Assembly: GCA_944376065.1 (NCBI GenBank)
Contig: CALWBL010000004.1
Span: 62,001-126,000 of the forward strand
DNA: 64,000 nt
DNA from: an uncultured Butyricicoccus sp.
Lineage (GTDB): Bacteria; Bacillota; Clostridia; Oscillospirales; Butyricicoccaceae
Direction of reading: 5' to 3'
Below are positions 1 to 8,553 of this stretch, in pieces. Every line of letters begins with the position of its first letter. Positions within the stretch are counted from its first letter, which is position 1. The position numbers and the translations under genes are program-made. The notes below the pieces were generated by a model. It saw nothing but the letters and a program-made list of their open reading frames with translations, was not told the origin of the DNA and made no database searches.

Positions 1-14
1 AATGCTTTTTTCAT
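1..14 (-). CDS. 5' end of next pyrimidine-operon gene (partial)
   Basis: Only the first four codons (MKKA) are inside the window. An ATG at 14-12 on the minus strand is preceded by AAAGGAG seven bases upstream, directly after pyrF. The position suggests another pyr operon gene such as carA, pyrK or pyrD, but four codons cannot decide which. Confidence 0.55.
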
Positions 15-62
15 AATCGGACTCCTTTTATGTGAATTGTAGTGGACTTGTTTAATATGTGC

Positions 63-977
63 TTATATTGCACTTACGATATCATCACGCATACGAATAG
101 CTTCTGCACGAGCAGCCTCTTGATAGTCTGTACCGTTACTTCCGGTTTTTTTCCATGCACACATGATACCACGAGAGGAGTTTACAATAGCACCAAGACC
201 ATCATCATTAAATGCATTAGCAATATCTTTTGCAGTGGCACCTTGAGCACCATAACCTGGAACCAGAAAATAAGACTTAGGAATTAAACTGCGAATTATT
301 TTTTGCTCATCTGGATATGTAGCACCTACAACAGCACCGACTTGATTATAACCACAAGGAGTATCTAAACCTTCGCCCCACTCGTTTACTTTTTCAGCCA
401 TACGAACAAAAAGTGGTTTGCCTTCCATATCACGGTTTTGAAACTCGCCAGAAGATGGATTGGAGGTCTTAACAAGTATGAAAATGCTTCTTTCTCCAGC
501 ACGACATTCCTTTAAGAATGGTTCAATACCATCAGTACCAAGATAAGCATTTACGGTTGCACTTTCACAGTTGTAAACTGGCAATGCCTGTCCCCAAACA
601 TTAGATGTTCCAAGATAAGCCTCAGCATAAGCAGATGCAGTAGCACCGATATCATTTCGCTTAACATCAGCAATTACATACATTCCTTTTTCTTGTGCAT
701 AGCTGATTGTATCACGCAATACACTAGCACCAGCTGGACCCAAAAGCTCATAGTAAGCTGCTTGTGGCTTGATTGCTGGAACGATATCATAAAGAGCATC
801 AATAAGACCCTTGTTGAAACGCAGCATAGCCATTGCAGCAGCTTCTAATGTTGCACCATGTTCCTTGCGAATATCTTCAATAAGACATTCTGGAATATAC
901 TCTAGCCTTGCATCAAGACCTGCCACAGTTGGGTTGCCCTTTGCCTTAATATTTTCAACTAATTTTTGAATAGACAT
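63..977 (-). CDS. pyrF: Orotidine 5'-phosphate decarboxylase (type 2)
   Basis: Decarboxylates OMP to UMP, the last step of de novo pyrimidine synthesis; cytosolic. The protein is 304 aa, the longer type 2 form rather than the roughly 240-aa type 1. The catalytic DVKRND signature is at about residues 104-109, inside a TIM-barrel pattern that starts with VAGLDARLEYIP. The ATG at 977 has a GGGAGAA ribosome site. It follows pyrR by 23 bp and precedes another operon gene by about 50 bp, so it should be controlled by the PyrR attenuator upstream of pyrR. Confidence 0.95.
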   Translation of the reverse strand: MSIQKLVENIKAKGNPTVAGLDARLEYIPECLIEDIRKEHGATLEAAAMAMLRFNKGLIDALYDIVPAIKPQAAYYELLGPAGASVLRDTISYAQEKGMYVIADVKRNDIGATASAYAEAYLGTSNVWGQALPVYNCESATVNAYLGTDGIEPFLKECRAGERSIFILVKTSNPSSGEFQNRDMEGKPLFVRMAEKVNEWGEGLDTPCGYNQVGAVVGATYPDEQKIIRSLIPKSYFLVPGYGAQGATAKDIANAFNDDGLGAIVNSSRGIMCAWKKTGSNGTDYQEAARAEAIRMRDDIVSAI

Positions 978-1000
978 ACTGATTTTTCTCCCATTTACTA

Positions 1001-1531
1001 TTATTCTTCTAGTATTATGACTGAGTCGAAGCCATCAATCTCTTTTAAATTTACGCAAACTCTTTCTGATTGAGATGTTGGAAGATTCTTACCAACATAA
1101 TCCGGACGAATTGGCAATTCACGGTGCCCTCTGTCAATCATAACTGCAAGTTGGATACGACTGGCTCTGCCCATTTTGAGTATTGCGTCCATTCCAGCTC
1201 TTACAGTTCTTCCTGTATATAAAACGTCATCGACTAATATAACAATGCTGTTTTGCAAACTTGGAATATCTGGAAACGATATTATTTTTTGATTATCACG
1301 AGGCAAATCATCTCTAAGTTCTGATATATCAAGTTCAATTACATTAGGACGAGAACCTTCAACCTCACCAATTTTGTCAGCAATTCTTTGTGCTAATGGA
1401 AGTCCACGGGTACGAACACCTGCAAGAATGACATTTTTTGCACCATGATTTTTTTCAATAATTTGAAATGCTATTCTAGTTAGAGCACGCTGCATTGCAC
1501 TTGAATCCATAATTTCAGCTTTTTTCTGCAA
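1001..1531 (-). CDS. pyrR: PyrR: pyrimidine attenuation protein / uracil phosphoribosyltransferase
   Basis: Binds pyr leader RNA in response to UMP/UTP and in many bacteria also has uracil phosphoribosyltransferase activity. The PRPP-binding loop VDDVLYTGRT and the N-terminal QRALTRIA and GVRTRG segments are typical. The frame opens at 1540 with GTG and ATG, but these overlap or abut the AAGGAG site. The TTG at 1531 lies 8 bases downstream of it and gives MQKKAEIMD, like family members, so I choose TTG (176 aa). It is the first gene of the pyr operon and has its own attenuator and promoter upstream. Confidence 0.94.
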   Translation of the reverse strand: MQKKAEIMDSSAMQRALTRIAFQIIEKNHGAKNVILAGVRTRGLPLAQRIADKIGEVEGSRPNVIELDISELRDDLPRDNQKIISFPDIPSLQNSIVILVDDVLYTGRTVRAGMDAILKMGRASRIQLAVMIDRGHRELPIRPDYVGKNLPTSQSERVCVNLKEIDGFDSVIILEE

Positions 1532-1550
1532 ACACATCACTCCTTTTCAT

Positions 1551-1584
1551 AAAAAAAGCTCCCCGATAACAAGACCGAGAAGCT
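1551..1584 (-). terminator. pyr attenuator terminator
   Basis: An 11-bp stem (AGCTTCTCGGT pairing with ATCGGGGAGCT, three wobbles) with a CTTGTT loop is followed by a run of seven T on the minus strand, just before the pyrR ribosome site. It sits between the PyrR-binding hairpin and the first gene, the expected place for PyrR-controlled termination. Confidence 0.88.
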
Positions 1585-1638
1585 CACAAGACACACCGGC
1601 GCCGCTAATTTGGACGCAAAAATAGTGCAAAATATCAA

Positions 1639-1680
1639 CTTAACTTCGACCTTGTAGGACTCACAGTTCCTCACTTAAAG
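1639..1680 (-). promoter_or_regulatory. PyrR-binding RNA hairpin (anti-antiterminator)
   Basis: On the minus strand the leader contains GGA-A-CTGTGAG-TCC followed by TACAAGG, closed by a CTTTAA/TTAAG outer pairing. This matches the known PyrR motif: short upper stem, purine-rich loop with GAG, and a conserved ACAAGG on the 3' side. It lies about 55 bases upstream of the attenuator terminator. Confidence 0.8.
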
Positions 1681-1705
1681 GTAGATTAACACTTATATTG
1701 TGAAT

Positions 1706-1734
1706 ATTATAACCGAAACATTTGAATATTGCAA
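1706..1734 (-). promoter_or_regulatory. Promoter of pyr operon
   Basis: TTGCAA (-35), 17-bp spacer and TATAAT (-10) on the minus strand. Transcription would start about 20-25 bases before the PyrR hairpin, so the whole attenuator is in the leader. Confidence 0.85.
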
Positions 1735-1818
1735 AGTATAAAATATACAAAAATATAAATATAAAAATAATTTTTTAAATAAATATGTCAATAGTAGTAA
1801 TATTATGGATAAAAATAT

Positions 1819-1847
1819 TTGTTAATATGCATTATATTTATGATAAT
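1819..1847 (+). promoter_or_regulatory. Possible promoter of YtxH-like gene
   Basis: TTGTTA, 17-bp spacer, GATAAT on the plus strand, about 115 bases before the small gene at 1965. The match is moderate and other AT-rich hexamers are nearby. Confidence 0.4.
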
Positions 1848-1964
1848 ATGGATAGAAAAATAGAGAAAAACTGGTGTTTATTTATATGCAATTTTTTTTA
1901 TTTAACGGGCAAACTTATTTTGAAGTCAGTTTTGACATATTTAAAAAATAAGGAGGAGTTTAAA

Positions 1965-2150
1965 ATGAGAATTACACCAGTTGTAACAGGTATCGCTGCT
2001 GGTATGGCAGCAGGTGCAATCGTTTCCGCTATGGCAGCAGGTGCTATGAGCAATCCATCAACAAGAAAAGCTGTAAAAACTTCTGCCAAGAACATGTCCC
2101 ATGCAGCGAAAAAAGCTGCACACGATATAAGTAGTAGTATGATGGGTTAA
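1965..2150 (+). CDS. Small Ala/Gly-rich YtxH-like protein
   Basis: A 61-aa protein of unknown role. The frame is open from 1785, but the only convincing start is the ATG at 1965, after AGGAGGAG. The first 30 residues are a Gly/Ala/Met-rich hydrophobic helix with a GMAAGAIVSAMAAGAM glycine-zipper character, followed by a Lys/Ser/Ala-rich basic amphipathic tail. That layout is like YtxH-type general stress or membrane-associated proteins, although the similarity is compositional. It is monocistronic and ends at a strong bidirectional terminator shared with dus. Confidence 0.7.
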   Translation: MRITPVVTGIAAGMAAGAIVSAMAAGAMSNPSTRKAVKTSAKNMSHAAKKAAHDISSSMMG

Positions 2151-2155
2151 TATAT

Positions 2156-2195
2156 AAAAAGCGTTGTGGAATTTCTTTATTCTACAACGCTTTTT
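2156..2195. terminator. Bidirectional terminator
   Basis: AAAAAGCGTTGT pairs with ACAACGCTTTTT around an 8-10 nt loop, with T runs in both directions. It serves the convergent YtxH-like gene (plus) and dus (minus). Confidence 0.9.
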
Positions 2196-2196
2196 A

Positions 2197-3153
2197 CTAA
2201 TCAAGTACACCATAATATGCATTTTGTTTTAGATTGTGTGAAAAAATTGTATTTATCATAATATCATAATCCTTGAGATTTTTCACTTTTCGCAGTTTTT
2301 TCCATATGTTTTCATTTTCTTCAAATAATACATTCATATAAAACCAAATTTCTTTCATTTTATGCAAAACTGGCACATCTCCAGAAAGATTTTCCTTGTA
2401 TGTGTTGTATAATTTATCATGAAATGCTTTTATTTTCTGTTTATCTAATAAATTTTCTCCTCTAATATAGGATATTAAAAATGGATTAGCTATCAAACCT
2501 CTGCCAAGCATTACGGCCGATATATTAGAATAATTCTGAATTTCTTTATAGTCATTTATGCTAAATATATCGCCATTATAACACAATGGTATTTTTATAT
2601 TATTAACATACTTTTCAAAAGCTGCTTTGTTAACAGGATTTTTATAAAAATCTATCTGCACACGAGGGTGTAATGTAAGCTCATAAACAGGATACTTATT
2701 AAAAATATTTAAAATTTCTTCAAATTCATCTGCACAAAAGCGACCAAGTCTAGTTTTTATAGATATATTTATATCTGTTTTACTGTATACACTATATAAA
2801 AACTTATCTAACGTATCAAGTTCAGTTAAAAATCCAGAACCTTTTTTCTTTGCAACGACTGTACCAGATGGACAACCAAGGTTTAAATTTACTTCTTTAT
2901 AGCCCATTGCTTTAAGCTCGTTACAGCCCCAAATAAAATGTTCTGAATTATTAGTAAGTAGTTGAGGAACTACATTTAAGTTTTTGTTGTTCTCTGGTAA
3001 AACATCATTTTTCTCGCGAGATGAAAATTTTCTGTTTTGATTGGGGCTTAAAAATGGTGTAAAATACTTATCCAATCTACCAAAAAACTCAGCATGGGTG
3101 TTCCTGTATACATAATTAGTCAAGCCCTCAAGCGGTGCAAAATAATATTGCAT
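2197..3153 (-). CDS. dus: tRNA-dihydrouridine synthase
   Basis: FMN-dependent reductase that converts uridines in the tRNA D-loop to dihydrouridine. The N-terminus reads YYFAPLEGLTNYVYR, equivalent to the Dus FMN-binding start. NLGCPSG holds the conserved catalytic Cys (about residue 93), and LHPR and CYNGDI fit the TIM barrel's phosphate and substrate sites. At 318 aa it is normal length. The subfamily (DusA/B/C) is not resolved; it diverges from the usual DusB. It is a single minus-strand gene between two terminators. Confidence 0.87.
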   Translation of the reverse strand: MQYYFAPLEGLTNYVYRNTHAEFFGRLDKYFTPFLSPNQNRKFSSREKNDVLPENNKNLNVVPQLLTNNSEHFIWGCNELKAMGYKEVNLNLGCPSGTVVAKKKGSGFLTELDTLDKFLYSVYSKTDINISIKTRLGRFCADEFEEILNIFNKYPVYELTLHPRVQIDFYKNPVNKAAFEKYVNNIKIPLCYNGDIFSINDYKEIQNYSNISAVMLGRGLIANPFLISYIRGENLLDKQKIKAFHDKLYNTYKENLSGDVPVLHKMKEIWFYMNVLFEENENIWKKLRKVKNLKDYDIMINTIFSHNLKQNAYYGVLD

Positions 3154-3172
3154 ATATTAAAAACTCCTTACA

Positions 3173-3214
3173 CAAAAAATCAAGCCCTGCGGAGGCTATC
3201 CTCAGGACCTGATT
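3173..3214 (-). terminator. Terminator after aspS
   Basis: A 12-bp stem (AATCAGGTCCTG with CAGGGCTTGATT, two wobbles) followed by TTTTTT on the minus strand, 13 bp after the aspS stop. Confidence 0.88.
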
Positions 3215-3226
3215 AAATTTATTTCA

Positions 3227-4549
3227 TTATGGAATAAGACGTGTCATATCACGAGGGAACATAGACGCATCACGTACGTTCTGCTGACCTAAAAGTTGCA
3301 TTGTAAGACGTTCAAGACCAATACCTAAACCACCATGAGGTGGCATACCATACTTATGCATCATTGTAAAGGACTCAAATAGCGTTTCATCCATATCACG
3401 GTCACGTAGCTTTTGAATCTGCTCATTGTAATCATGAATGCGCTGACCACCTGTTGTGATTTCAAGACCACGGAACAAAAGGTCGAATGAAAGTGCTAAC
3501 TTCGGATTTTCCTTGTCGTCCATAGCATAGAAAGGACGTTTAGCAGAAGGGAAGTGGGTAACAAAACAGAACTCACTGTTATGTTCTTCTTGTGCCCACT
3601 TGCACAGCATAACTTCTTCATCAGGGTTTAGGTCATAACGGTTTTTAGACTTATGACCATACTTTTCCTGCATGATTTCCTTAGCTTCAGCAAAAGTAAT
3701 GGTAGGAATAGTATCAATAACTGGTAGCTTAACGCCCAAAAGTTCAATTTCTTCCTTAACATGCTTATTTAGATACTCCATCATATATTTAAGCATACCA
3801 GTTTCCATAGCCATTACATCATACATAGAATCAATGTAAGCCATTTCAAAGTCAAGACCAATATACTCATTTAAGTGACGGGAAGTGTTATGACGCTCAG
3901 CACGATATACATTACCAACCTCAAATACACGACCAAAAATACCAGCGGTATATTGCTTATAAAATTGTGGTGACTGTGCAAGATAAGCCTGCTGACCGAA
4001 ATAGTCAAGCTTAAATATATTAGCACCGCCCTCAGCACCAGAAGAAACAATCTTAGGTGTGTGGATACGCGTAAAGCCTTGTTGCATCATATATTCGGAG
4101 AAACCATCAGCGATAGCTGCCTGAATGCGGAATACTGCACGCTTGCGAGGGTGACGCAGGGTAATAGGACGAAGTGGTAAATCAACATCAAGAGATAATC
4201 CCATATATTTCTTACCCAAAGGAATAGGAAGCTGTTCTGCTGGTCTTGCCAAAATCTTGATATCAGTTAGAACTACTTCAAAGCCATGCTCTGCACGAGG
4301 TTCTTCGCGAACGTCACCAGTAACTTCTACAACCATTGCATCTTTAATGTCAGTTTTAGTAAGACCACCAATTTCACCAGTAAACATACACTGAATAAGA
4401 CCACGGTCTGTACGAATTACAACAAATGCGAAATCAGACATATCACGCACACGATGAACTGTACCTTTGAAGGTTACAGACTGACCTATATGTGCTGCAC
4501 AGTCAGAAACCGCTTCTACATATTGTTTAGGAGTGCCTACAAATTCCAT
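3227..4549 (-). CDS. aspS: Aspartyl-tRNA synthetase, archaeal type
   Basis: Charges tRNA-Asp, and tRNA-Asn if non-discriminating. The 440-aa length and the absence of the GAD insertion place it in the archaeal/eukaryal-like branch, since standard bacterial AspRS is near 590 aa. An N-terminal OB-fold anticodon-binding domain (residues ~10-105) precedes a class II core with motif 2 YRAERHNTSRHLNE and motif 3 GLGIGLERLTMQ near the end. The frame extends to a TTG at 4558, but MEFVGTP at the ATG 4549 is the family-like start. A GAGAGG lies about 12 bases upstream. Whether it is discriminating cannot be read reliably from sequence alone. Confidence 0.93.
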   Translation of the reverse strand: MEFVGTPKQYVEAVSDCAAHIGQSVTFKGTVHRVRDMSDFAFVVIRTDRGLIQCMFTGEIGGLTKTDIKDAMVVEVTGDVREEPRAEHGFEVVLTDIKILARPAEQLPIPLGKKYMGLSLDVDLPLRPITLRHPRKRAVFRIQAAIADGFSEYMMQQGFTRIHTPKIVSSGAEGGANIFKLDYFGQQAYLAQSPQFYKQYTAGIFGRVFEVGNVYRAERHNTSRHLNEYIGLDFEMAYIDSMYDVMAMETGMLKYMMEYLNKHVKEEIELLGVKLPVIDTIPTITFAEAKEIMQEKYGHKSKNRYDLNPDEEVMLCKWAQEEHNSEFCFVTHFPSAKRPFYAMDDKENPKLALSFDLLFRGLEITTGGQRIHDYNEQIQKLRDRDMDETLFESFTMMHKYGMPPHGGLGIGLERLTMQLLGQQNVRDASMFPRDMTRLIP

Positions 4550-4647
4550 GAAACACAAACGCCTCTCTATCTTATTTTAAAATTAAATTTCCCATGACTT
4601 TCATTATATCCATTTTTATGGCAACAATCAAGGAAAAATAATAAAAT

Positions 4648-5220
4648 TTAGTCCTCAAATATAATTTTTCCGTCTTTAAGTTCTTTGATAATAGCAAGAG
4701 ATTCTACATGTACGCCCTCACCACGCACTAGCTTACCACCAGTATCAAAGCCTTTTTCGATGCATATACCAGCACCAACAATGGTAGCACCTGACTGACG
4801 AACAAGCTCAATAAGACCCAAAAGAGCACTACCTTTAGCCAGAAAATCATCGATTAGTAAAACTCTGTCGTTTTCCCCAAGGAAGCTTTTAGACACAATA
4901 ACATCATATTCTCTTTGGTGTGTAAAAGAAGTAACCTTACTTGTGTAAACCTCACCATCAATATTTCTTGACTGAGTTTTCTTAGCAAATACAACTGGAA
5001 CACCGAAATGCTGTGCTGTAATACAAGCGATACCAATACCGGAGGCCTCAATTGTCAAAATTTTATTTACGCCTTGATTTCCATATAAACGATGGAACTC
5101 TTTACCTATTTTGTTTATTAAATCAACGTCCATCTGATGATTTAAAAATGCATCTACTTTTAACACATCGCCGTCTTTAACGCGACCACGTTCCAGAATA
5201 GCATCTTGTAAAAGCTTCAT
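4648..5220 (-). CDS. xpt: Xanthine phosphoribosyltransferase
   Basis: Purine salvage: converts xanthine plus PRPP to XMP. The PRPP loop VLLIDDFLAKGSAL and the N-terminus MKLLQDAILERGRV..GDVLKVDAFLNHQ are typical of Xpt. The frame opens at 5241, but the ATG at 5220 follows AGGGGG by 10 bases and gives the family start (190 aa). It is monocistronic with its own promoter. No purine riboswitch fold was found between promoter and start (only about 45 nt), unlike many Firmicute xpt genes. Confidence 0.94.
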   Translation of the reverse strand: MKLLQDAILERGRVKDGDVLKVDAFLNHQMDVDLINKIGKEFHRLYGNQGVNKILTIEASGIGIACITAQHFGVPVVFAKKTQSRNIDGEVYTSKVTSFTHQREYDVIVSKSFLGENDRVLLIDDFLAKGSALLGLIELVRQSGATIVGAGICIEKGFDTGGKLVRGEGVHVESLAIIKELKDGKIIFED

Positions 5221-5267
5221 ATATGCTTTTGCCCCCTGCATTCATTCAATTTACAAATATTTTATAT

Positions 5268-5296
5268 ATTATAGCACTTTCGACTATGTTTGACAA
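5268..5296 (-). promoter_or_regulatory. Promoter of xpt
   Basis: TTGTCA, 17-bp spacer, TATAAT on the minus strand, about 48 bases before the xpt ATG. Confidence 0.85.
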
Positions 5297-5354
5297 TGTT
5301 CACAATGACAAAAGTTTTGTAATCTTAGCAGACTATTTACAAACATATAAATAA

Positions 5355-5388
5355 GAGCGTCTATGCCTGATAAAAAACATAAACACTC
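5355..5388 (-). terminator. Terminator after ABC transporter operon
   Basis: An 11-bp stem (GAGTGTTTATG with CATAGACGCTC) around a 12-nt loop, followed by TTATTTAT, 11 bp beyond the ATPase gene stop. Confidence 0.75.
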
Positions 5389-5398
5389 ATCTTAAACC

Positions 5399-6178
5399 TT
5401 ATTCGCTTAAAAGCATACGGTCATTATCAATATTAAATTTCTCCAAAAGGTCTTGAACTTGAAGATTTTTCTTTTCTTCTCCGCTTATATCTACAACCAC
5501 TTGACCATTATGCATCATAATCAGTCTATTGCCATACTCAATAGCATGTCGCATATTGTGTGTTACCATAAGCGTTGTAAGATTATCTCTTTCAACAATT
5601 TCCTTAGTAATTTTAAGGACTTTATCAGCCGTTTTAGGGTCAAGTGCTGCTGTATGTTCATCAAGCAAAAGCAAATTAGGTTTTTTAAGAGTAGCCATAA
5701 GTAAGGTAAGTGCTTGGCGTTGACCACCAGAAAGCAGGCCAACTTTACTTGTCATTCTATCTTCAAGCCCTAAATCAAGCATTGCAAGACGTTCACGATA
5801 TAGCTTGCGTTCTTCACTTGAAATTCCACTTTTTAAACCTCTGTGTTCGCCACGTCTATAAGCAAGAGCCAAATTTTCTTCAATACCCATATTAGCAGCA
5901 GTGCCACGCATAGGGTCTTGGAATACTCTGCCTAAGAACCTTGCTCTTTTGTGTTCTGGAAGATTTGTAAGGTTATATGCATCAAGATGAATTGTGCCTT
6001 CATCAGGAGGAAATACACCTGCGATTAGGTTTAAAGTTGTGGATTTACCAGCTCCATTGCCACCAATTACAGTGACAAAATCCCCATTATTTAATGTAAG
6101 ATTTAAACCATTTATAGCACGCTTTTCATTTACAGTGCCAGCATTAAATGTTTTGTATACATTTTTAATTTCAAGCAT
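5399..6178 (-). CDS. ABC transporter ATP-binding protein (TrpZ/LivF-like)
   Basis: Energises import of a small solute at the inner face of the membrane. Walker A GGNGAGKST is at about residues 38-46, the signature LLSGGQRQAL near 150, Walker B LLLLDEHTAALD near 172, and the switch His in MVTHNMRHA. It is 259 aa, standard for a stand-alone ATPase. It follows the permease with only 3 bp between the genes and the operon order is binding protein, permease, ATPase. The substrate is not encoded in this subunit. Confidence 0.9.
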   Translation of the reverse strand: MLEIKNVYKTFNAGTVNEKRAINGLNLTLNNGDFVTVIGGNGAGKSTTLNLIAGVFPPDEGTIHLDAYNLTNLPEHKRARFLGRVFQDPMRGTAANMGIEENLALAYRRGEHRGLKSGISSEERKLYRERLAMLDLGLEDRMTSKVGLLSGGQRQALTLLMATLKKPNLLLLDEHTAALDPKTADKVLKITKEIVERDNLTTLMVTHNMRHAIEYGNRLIMMHNGQVVVDISGEEKKNLQVQDLLEKFNIDNDRMLLSE

Positions 6179-6181
6179 ACT

Positions 6182-7099
6182 TTAACCCTCCTTTCTTACT
6201 TTTTTTGAGAAGTGTTTAGCTTTCCAGAACGGAACAGCAAGGAAGATAGCTACAACAAGTGCGGTTAAAAGTTTTAGGTCATCTGTTTGGATAAGCTGAG
6301 TTTGAAGTACAATTTGTATAACAAGATAATAAATAATAGCACCGATTGAAACACCTAACAGCTTTAATGCAAAGTTTCTAAAAATCTTGGAAAATAGGAC
6401 TTGACCTATAATAACCGCTGCAAGACCAATAACAATGGCACCACGACCCATATTAACATCAGCAAAGCCTTGATATTGAGCTAGAAGTGCACTAGAAAGA
6501 GCAACAACACCATTAGATATCATTAAACCCAACACTTTTACAAAATTTGTATTGATGCCCTGAGCACGAGCCATATCAGCATTACAGCCTGTTGCACGAA
6601 GCGAGCATCCAAGCTCTGTTCCAAAGAACCAATAAAGAATAGCTATTAAAACAATGGTAAATATAATGCTAACAAAAATTGGATTTTCGATTGTGGCTTT
6701 GCGGACATTTCTGAGAGATACAAGTAGGTTATATTTATCAACACTTATAGCTTGGTTTGCTTTGCCTCCCAAAACCCTAAGATTGATAGAGTATAAAGCA
6801 AGCTGTGTTAAGATACCTGCTAAAATGGCTGGAATACCCATAAAAGTATGGAATATGCCAGTAACTAGTCCAGCAAGCATGCCTGCGATTACAGCACATA
6901 AAAGTGAAACCCATATATTGTATCCACTTGTCATCATTACGATACAAACTGCACCACCTGTACACATAGTACCATCAACTGTGAGGTCGGGCAGGTCTAG
7001 CACTTTATATGTAATATATACACCAATTGCCATTAGTCCCCAAATCAATCCCTGTGCAACCGCACCAGGAAGTGAATTGATAAGAGCAGTAATATTCAC
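6182..7099 (-). CDS. ABC transporter permease (LivH/TrpY-like)
   Basis: Integral membrane subunit, 305 aa, with about eight hydrophobic segments (for example GAVAQGLIWGLMAIGVYITYKVL and AVVIIGQVLF) and the conserved GCSLRATGCNADMARAQGIN loop that contacts the ATPase in branched-chain amino-acid/TrpXYZ-type permeases. It is followed at 3 bp by the ATPase and preceded by the binding protein. Together these form a complete ABC_sub_bind-type importer. Confidence 0.88.
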   Translation of the reverse strand: MNITALINSLPGAVAQGLIWGLMAIGVYITYKVLDLPDLTVDGTMCTGGAVCIVMMTSGYNIWVSLLCAVIAGMLAGLVTGIFHTFMGIPAILAGILTQLALYSINLRVLGGKANQAISVDKYNLLVSLRNVRKATIENPIFVSIIFTIVLIAILYWFFGTELGCSLRATGCNADMARAQGINTNFVKVLGLMISNGVVALSSALLAQYQGFADVNMGRGAIVIGLAAVIIGQVLFSKIFRNFALKLLGVSIGAIIYYLVIQIVLQTQLIQTDDLKLLTALVVAIFLAVPFWKAKHFSKKVRKEG

Positions 7100-7173
7100 A
7101 ACATTTCCTCCAAAATACGGCGATAGGATACGACATTTTTTGCCGCACCCTATCTAAAATTATCTAAATAAAT

Positions 7174-8172
7174 TTATGAAATTGCTTCATAACCATCTGG
7201 AACTTCAATACCAAGCTGCTCACAGATATCAGCATTATATTTCTTTGTAAAACTTGGAGCAGACTGAACTTCCATTGTGGAAATATCCTTGCCGTTTACA
7301 AGAATTTCATACGCCATTTCACCGGTTATCTGACCTAATTCATAATAGTCGATGGCAAGAGTGGCTACGCCATAACCTTTACAAGAGTTCTCCTCACCAG
7401 CAATAACAGGCATTTTTGCAGGAATTACAATATTTCCAATTGTTTCAGCACAAGATGCTGCAACATTATCTGTTGGGGTATAAAGCACATCACTAGCGGC
7501 AACTGCACTTGTCACAACTGATGCAACATCATTTGAATCTGTGAATGAAAACTCTGTACATTCGTAACCCATCTCTTCAAGCAAAGGTTTAATAATGCTA
7601 ATTTGATAAGAGGAGTTAGGTTCAGCAGAGCAGTAAACTAAACCTATTTTTTTTGCATTTGGGAAAAACTCATGCAGCATTTCAGCCTGACCATCAAGAG
7701 GAGCAAGGTCTGTTGTACCAGAAATGTTAGTACCAGTCACACCAGTCCAATTATCAATGGAAAGAGCAGTTGCGTAATCTGTAATAGATGTTCCCAAGAT
7801 TGGAATATCAGATGTACCGGCTTGTGCTGCCTGAACGGACGCCGTAGCATTTGCCATAATTAAATCTACACCGTTTGAAACAAAAGTGTTTATAATATTG
7901 GTACAAGTAGGTGAGTCACCAGATGCATTCTGATAATTAAAGTTCACTTTATCCTCACCGAGTTTTTCAGTTAAATAATCTCTAAAGCCGTCTGTTGCTG
8001 CGTCAAGTGCTGCATGCTGGGTTAACTGACAAATGCCGATATTATAGACTTTGTCGTTCGCACTATTGCTGCCAGAGGCACTATTGTCTGAACCACCGCT
8101 TGTACAAGCTGTCATAGACACTGCCATGACTCCAGCCATTGCTGCTGCAAGCAGTTTCTTTGTCATCTTCAT
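7174..8172 (-). CDS. ABC transporter substrate-binding lipoprotein (TrpX-like)
   Basis: Extracytoplasmic solute receptor of the ABC_sub_bind family, whose characterised members bind tryptophan or related compounds. It starts MKMTKKLLAAAMAGVMAVSMTACTSGG, a lipoprotein signal with lipobox Cys near residue 23, then a Ser/Asn-rich linker and a periplasmic-binding fold with NIGICQLTQHAALD and LGTSITDYATAL. The frame opens at 8181, but that ATG overlaps the AAAAGGA site; the ATG at 8172 is correctly spaced. The linked permease and ATPase complete the system. The ligand is unknown. Confidence 0.88.
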   Translation of the reverse strand: MKMTKKLLAAAMAGVMAVSMTACTSGGSDNSASGSNSANDKVYNIGICQLTQHAALDAATDGFRDYLTEKLGEDKVNFNYQNASGDSPTCTNIINTFVSNGVDLIMANATASVQAAQAGTSDIPILGTSITDYATALSIDNWTGVTGTNISGTTDLAPLDGQAEMLHEFFPNAKKIGLVYCSAEPNSSYQISIIKPLLEEMGYECTEFSFTDSNDVASVVTSAVAASDVLYTPTDNVAASCAETIGNIVIPAKMPVIAGEENSCKGYGVATLAIDYYELGQITGEMAYEILVNGKDISTMEVQSAPSFTKKYNADICEQLGIEVPDGYEAIS

Positions 8173-8234
8173 TTTAATCATCCTTTTTAATAAATAAATA
8201 TTATCAAGAGATTCAATTCTCTTATGTTTTTTAC

Positions 8235-8263
8235 ATTTTAGCAGTTAAAAGTATTTTGGTCAA
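8235..8263 (-). promoter_or_regulatory. Promoter of ABC transporter operon
   Basis: TTGACC, 17-bp spacer, TAAAAT on the minus strand, about 60 bases before the binding-protein ATG. A short AAGAGA/TCTCTT hairpin lies in the leader, but I recognise no riboswitch. Confidence 0.75.
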
Positions 8264-8447
8264 GACTTTTATTAAAAAATTGCTTGTTTGCTTATATTAT
8301 TCTATATTTTTGCACAAAAAATCATAAATACAAAATTTGTTTTTGTTTGTATATGGAAAATGCATTGGAATATATTTTACACAGAAGAAAACTTATTGTT
8401 AATTTCATAAAAAAACGTAAAATTTATTTCCATTTGCAAGATATGTG

Positions 8448-8456
8448 TGCTATAAT
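8448..8456 (+). promoter_or_regulatory. Extended -10 promoter of HPr-like gene
   Basis: TG-C-TATAAT on the plus strand with no good -35. About 90 bases of leader follow before the AGGAGG site at 8541. Confidence 0.65.
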
Positions 8457-8553
8457 AGTGGCGTGAAATAAATACTGATGGTGATTGCTATACTTAGATA
8501 GCTAGCACCACAGAAATCAGACATTTATGATTGATTTTAGGAGGTATTTCTAA

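Noticed and set aside
42..287. 81-aa plus-strand frame opposite pyrF
   Set aside because: Antisense shadow of pyrF with no ribosome site.
1933..1938. TTGACA that could be a -35 for the YtxH-like gene
   Set aside because: No -10 at the right distance; a ribosome site and start codon follow at once.
1785..1964. Upstream extension of the YtxH-like frame (60 extra codons)
   Set aside because: No ribosome site, composition like noncoding AT-rich DNA, and AGGAGGAG precedes the ATG at 1965.
5221..5300. Purine riboswitch upstream of xpt
   Set aside because: Only about 45 nt separate the promoter from the start, and none of the conserved purine-aptamer loops are present.
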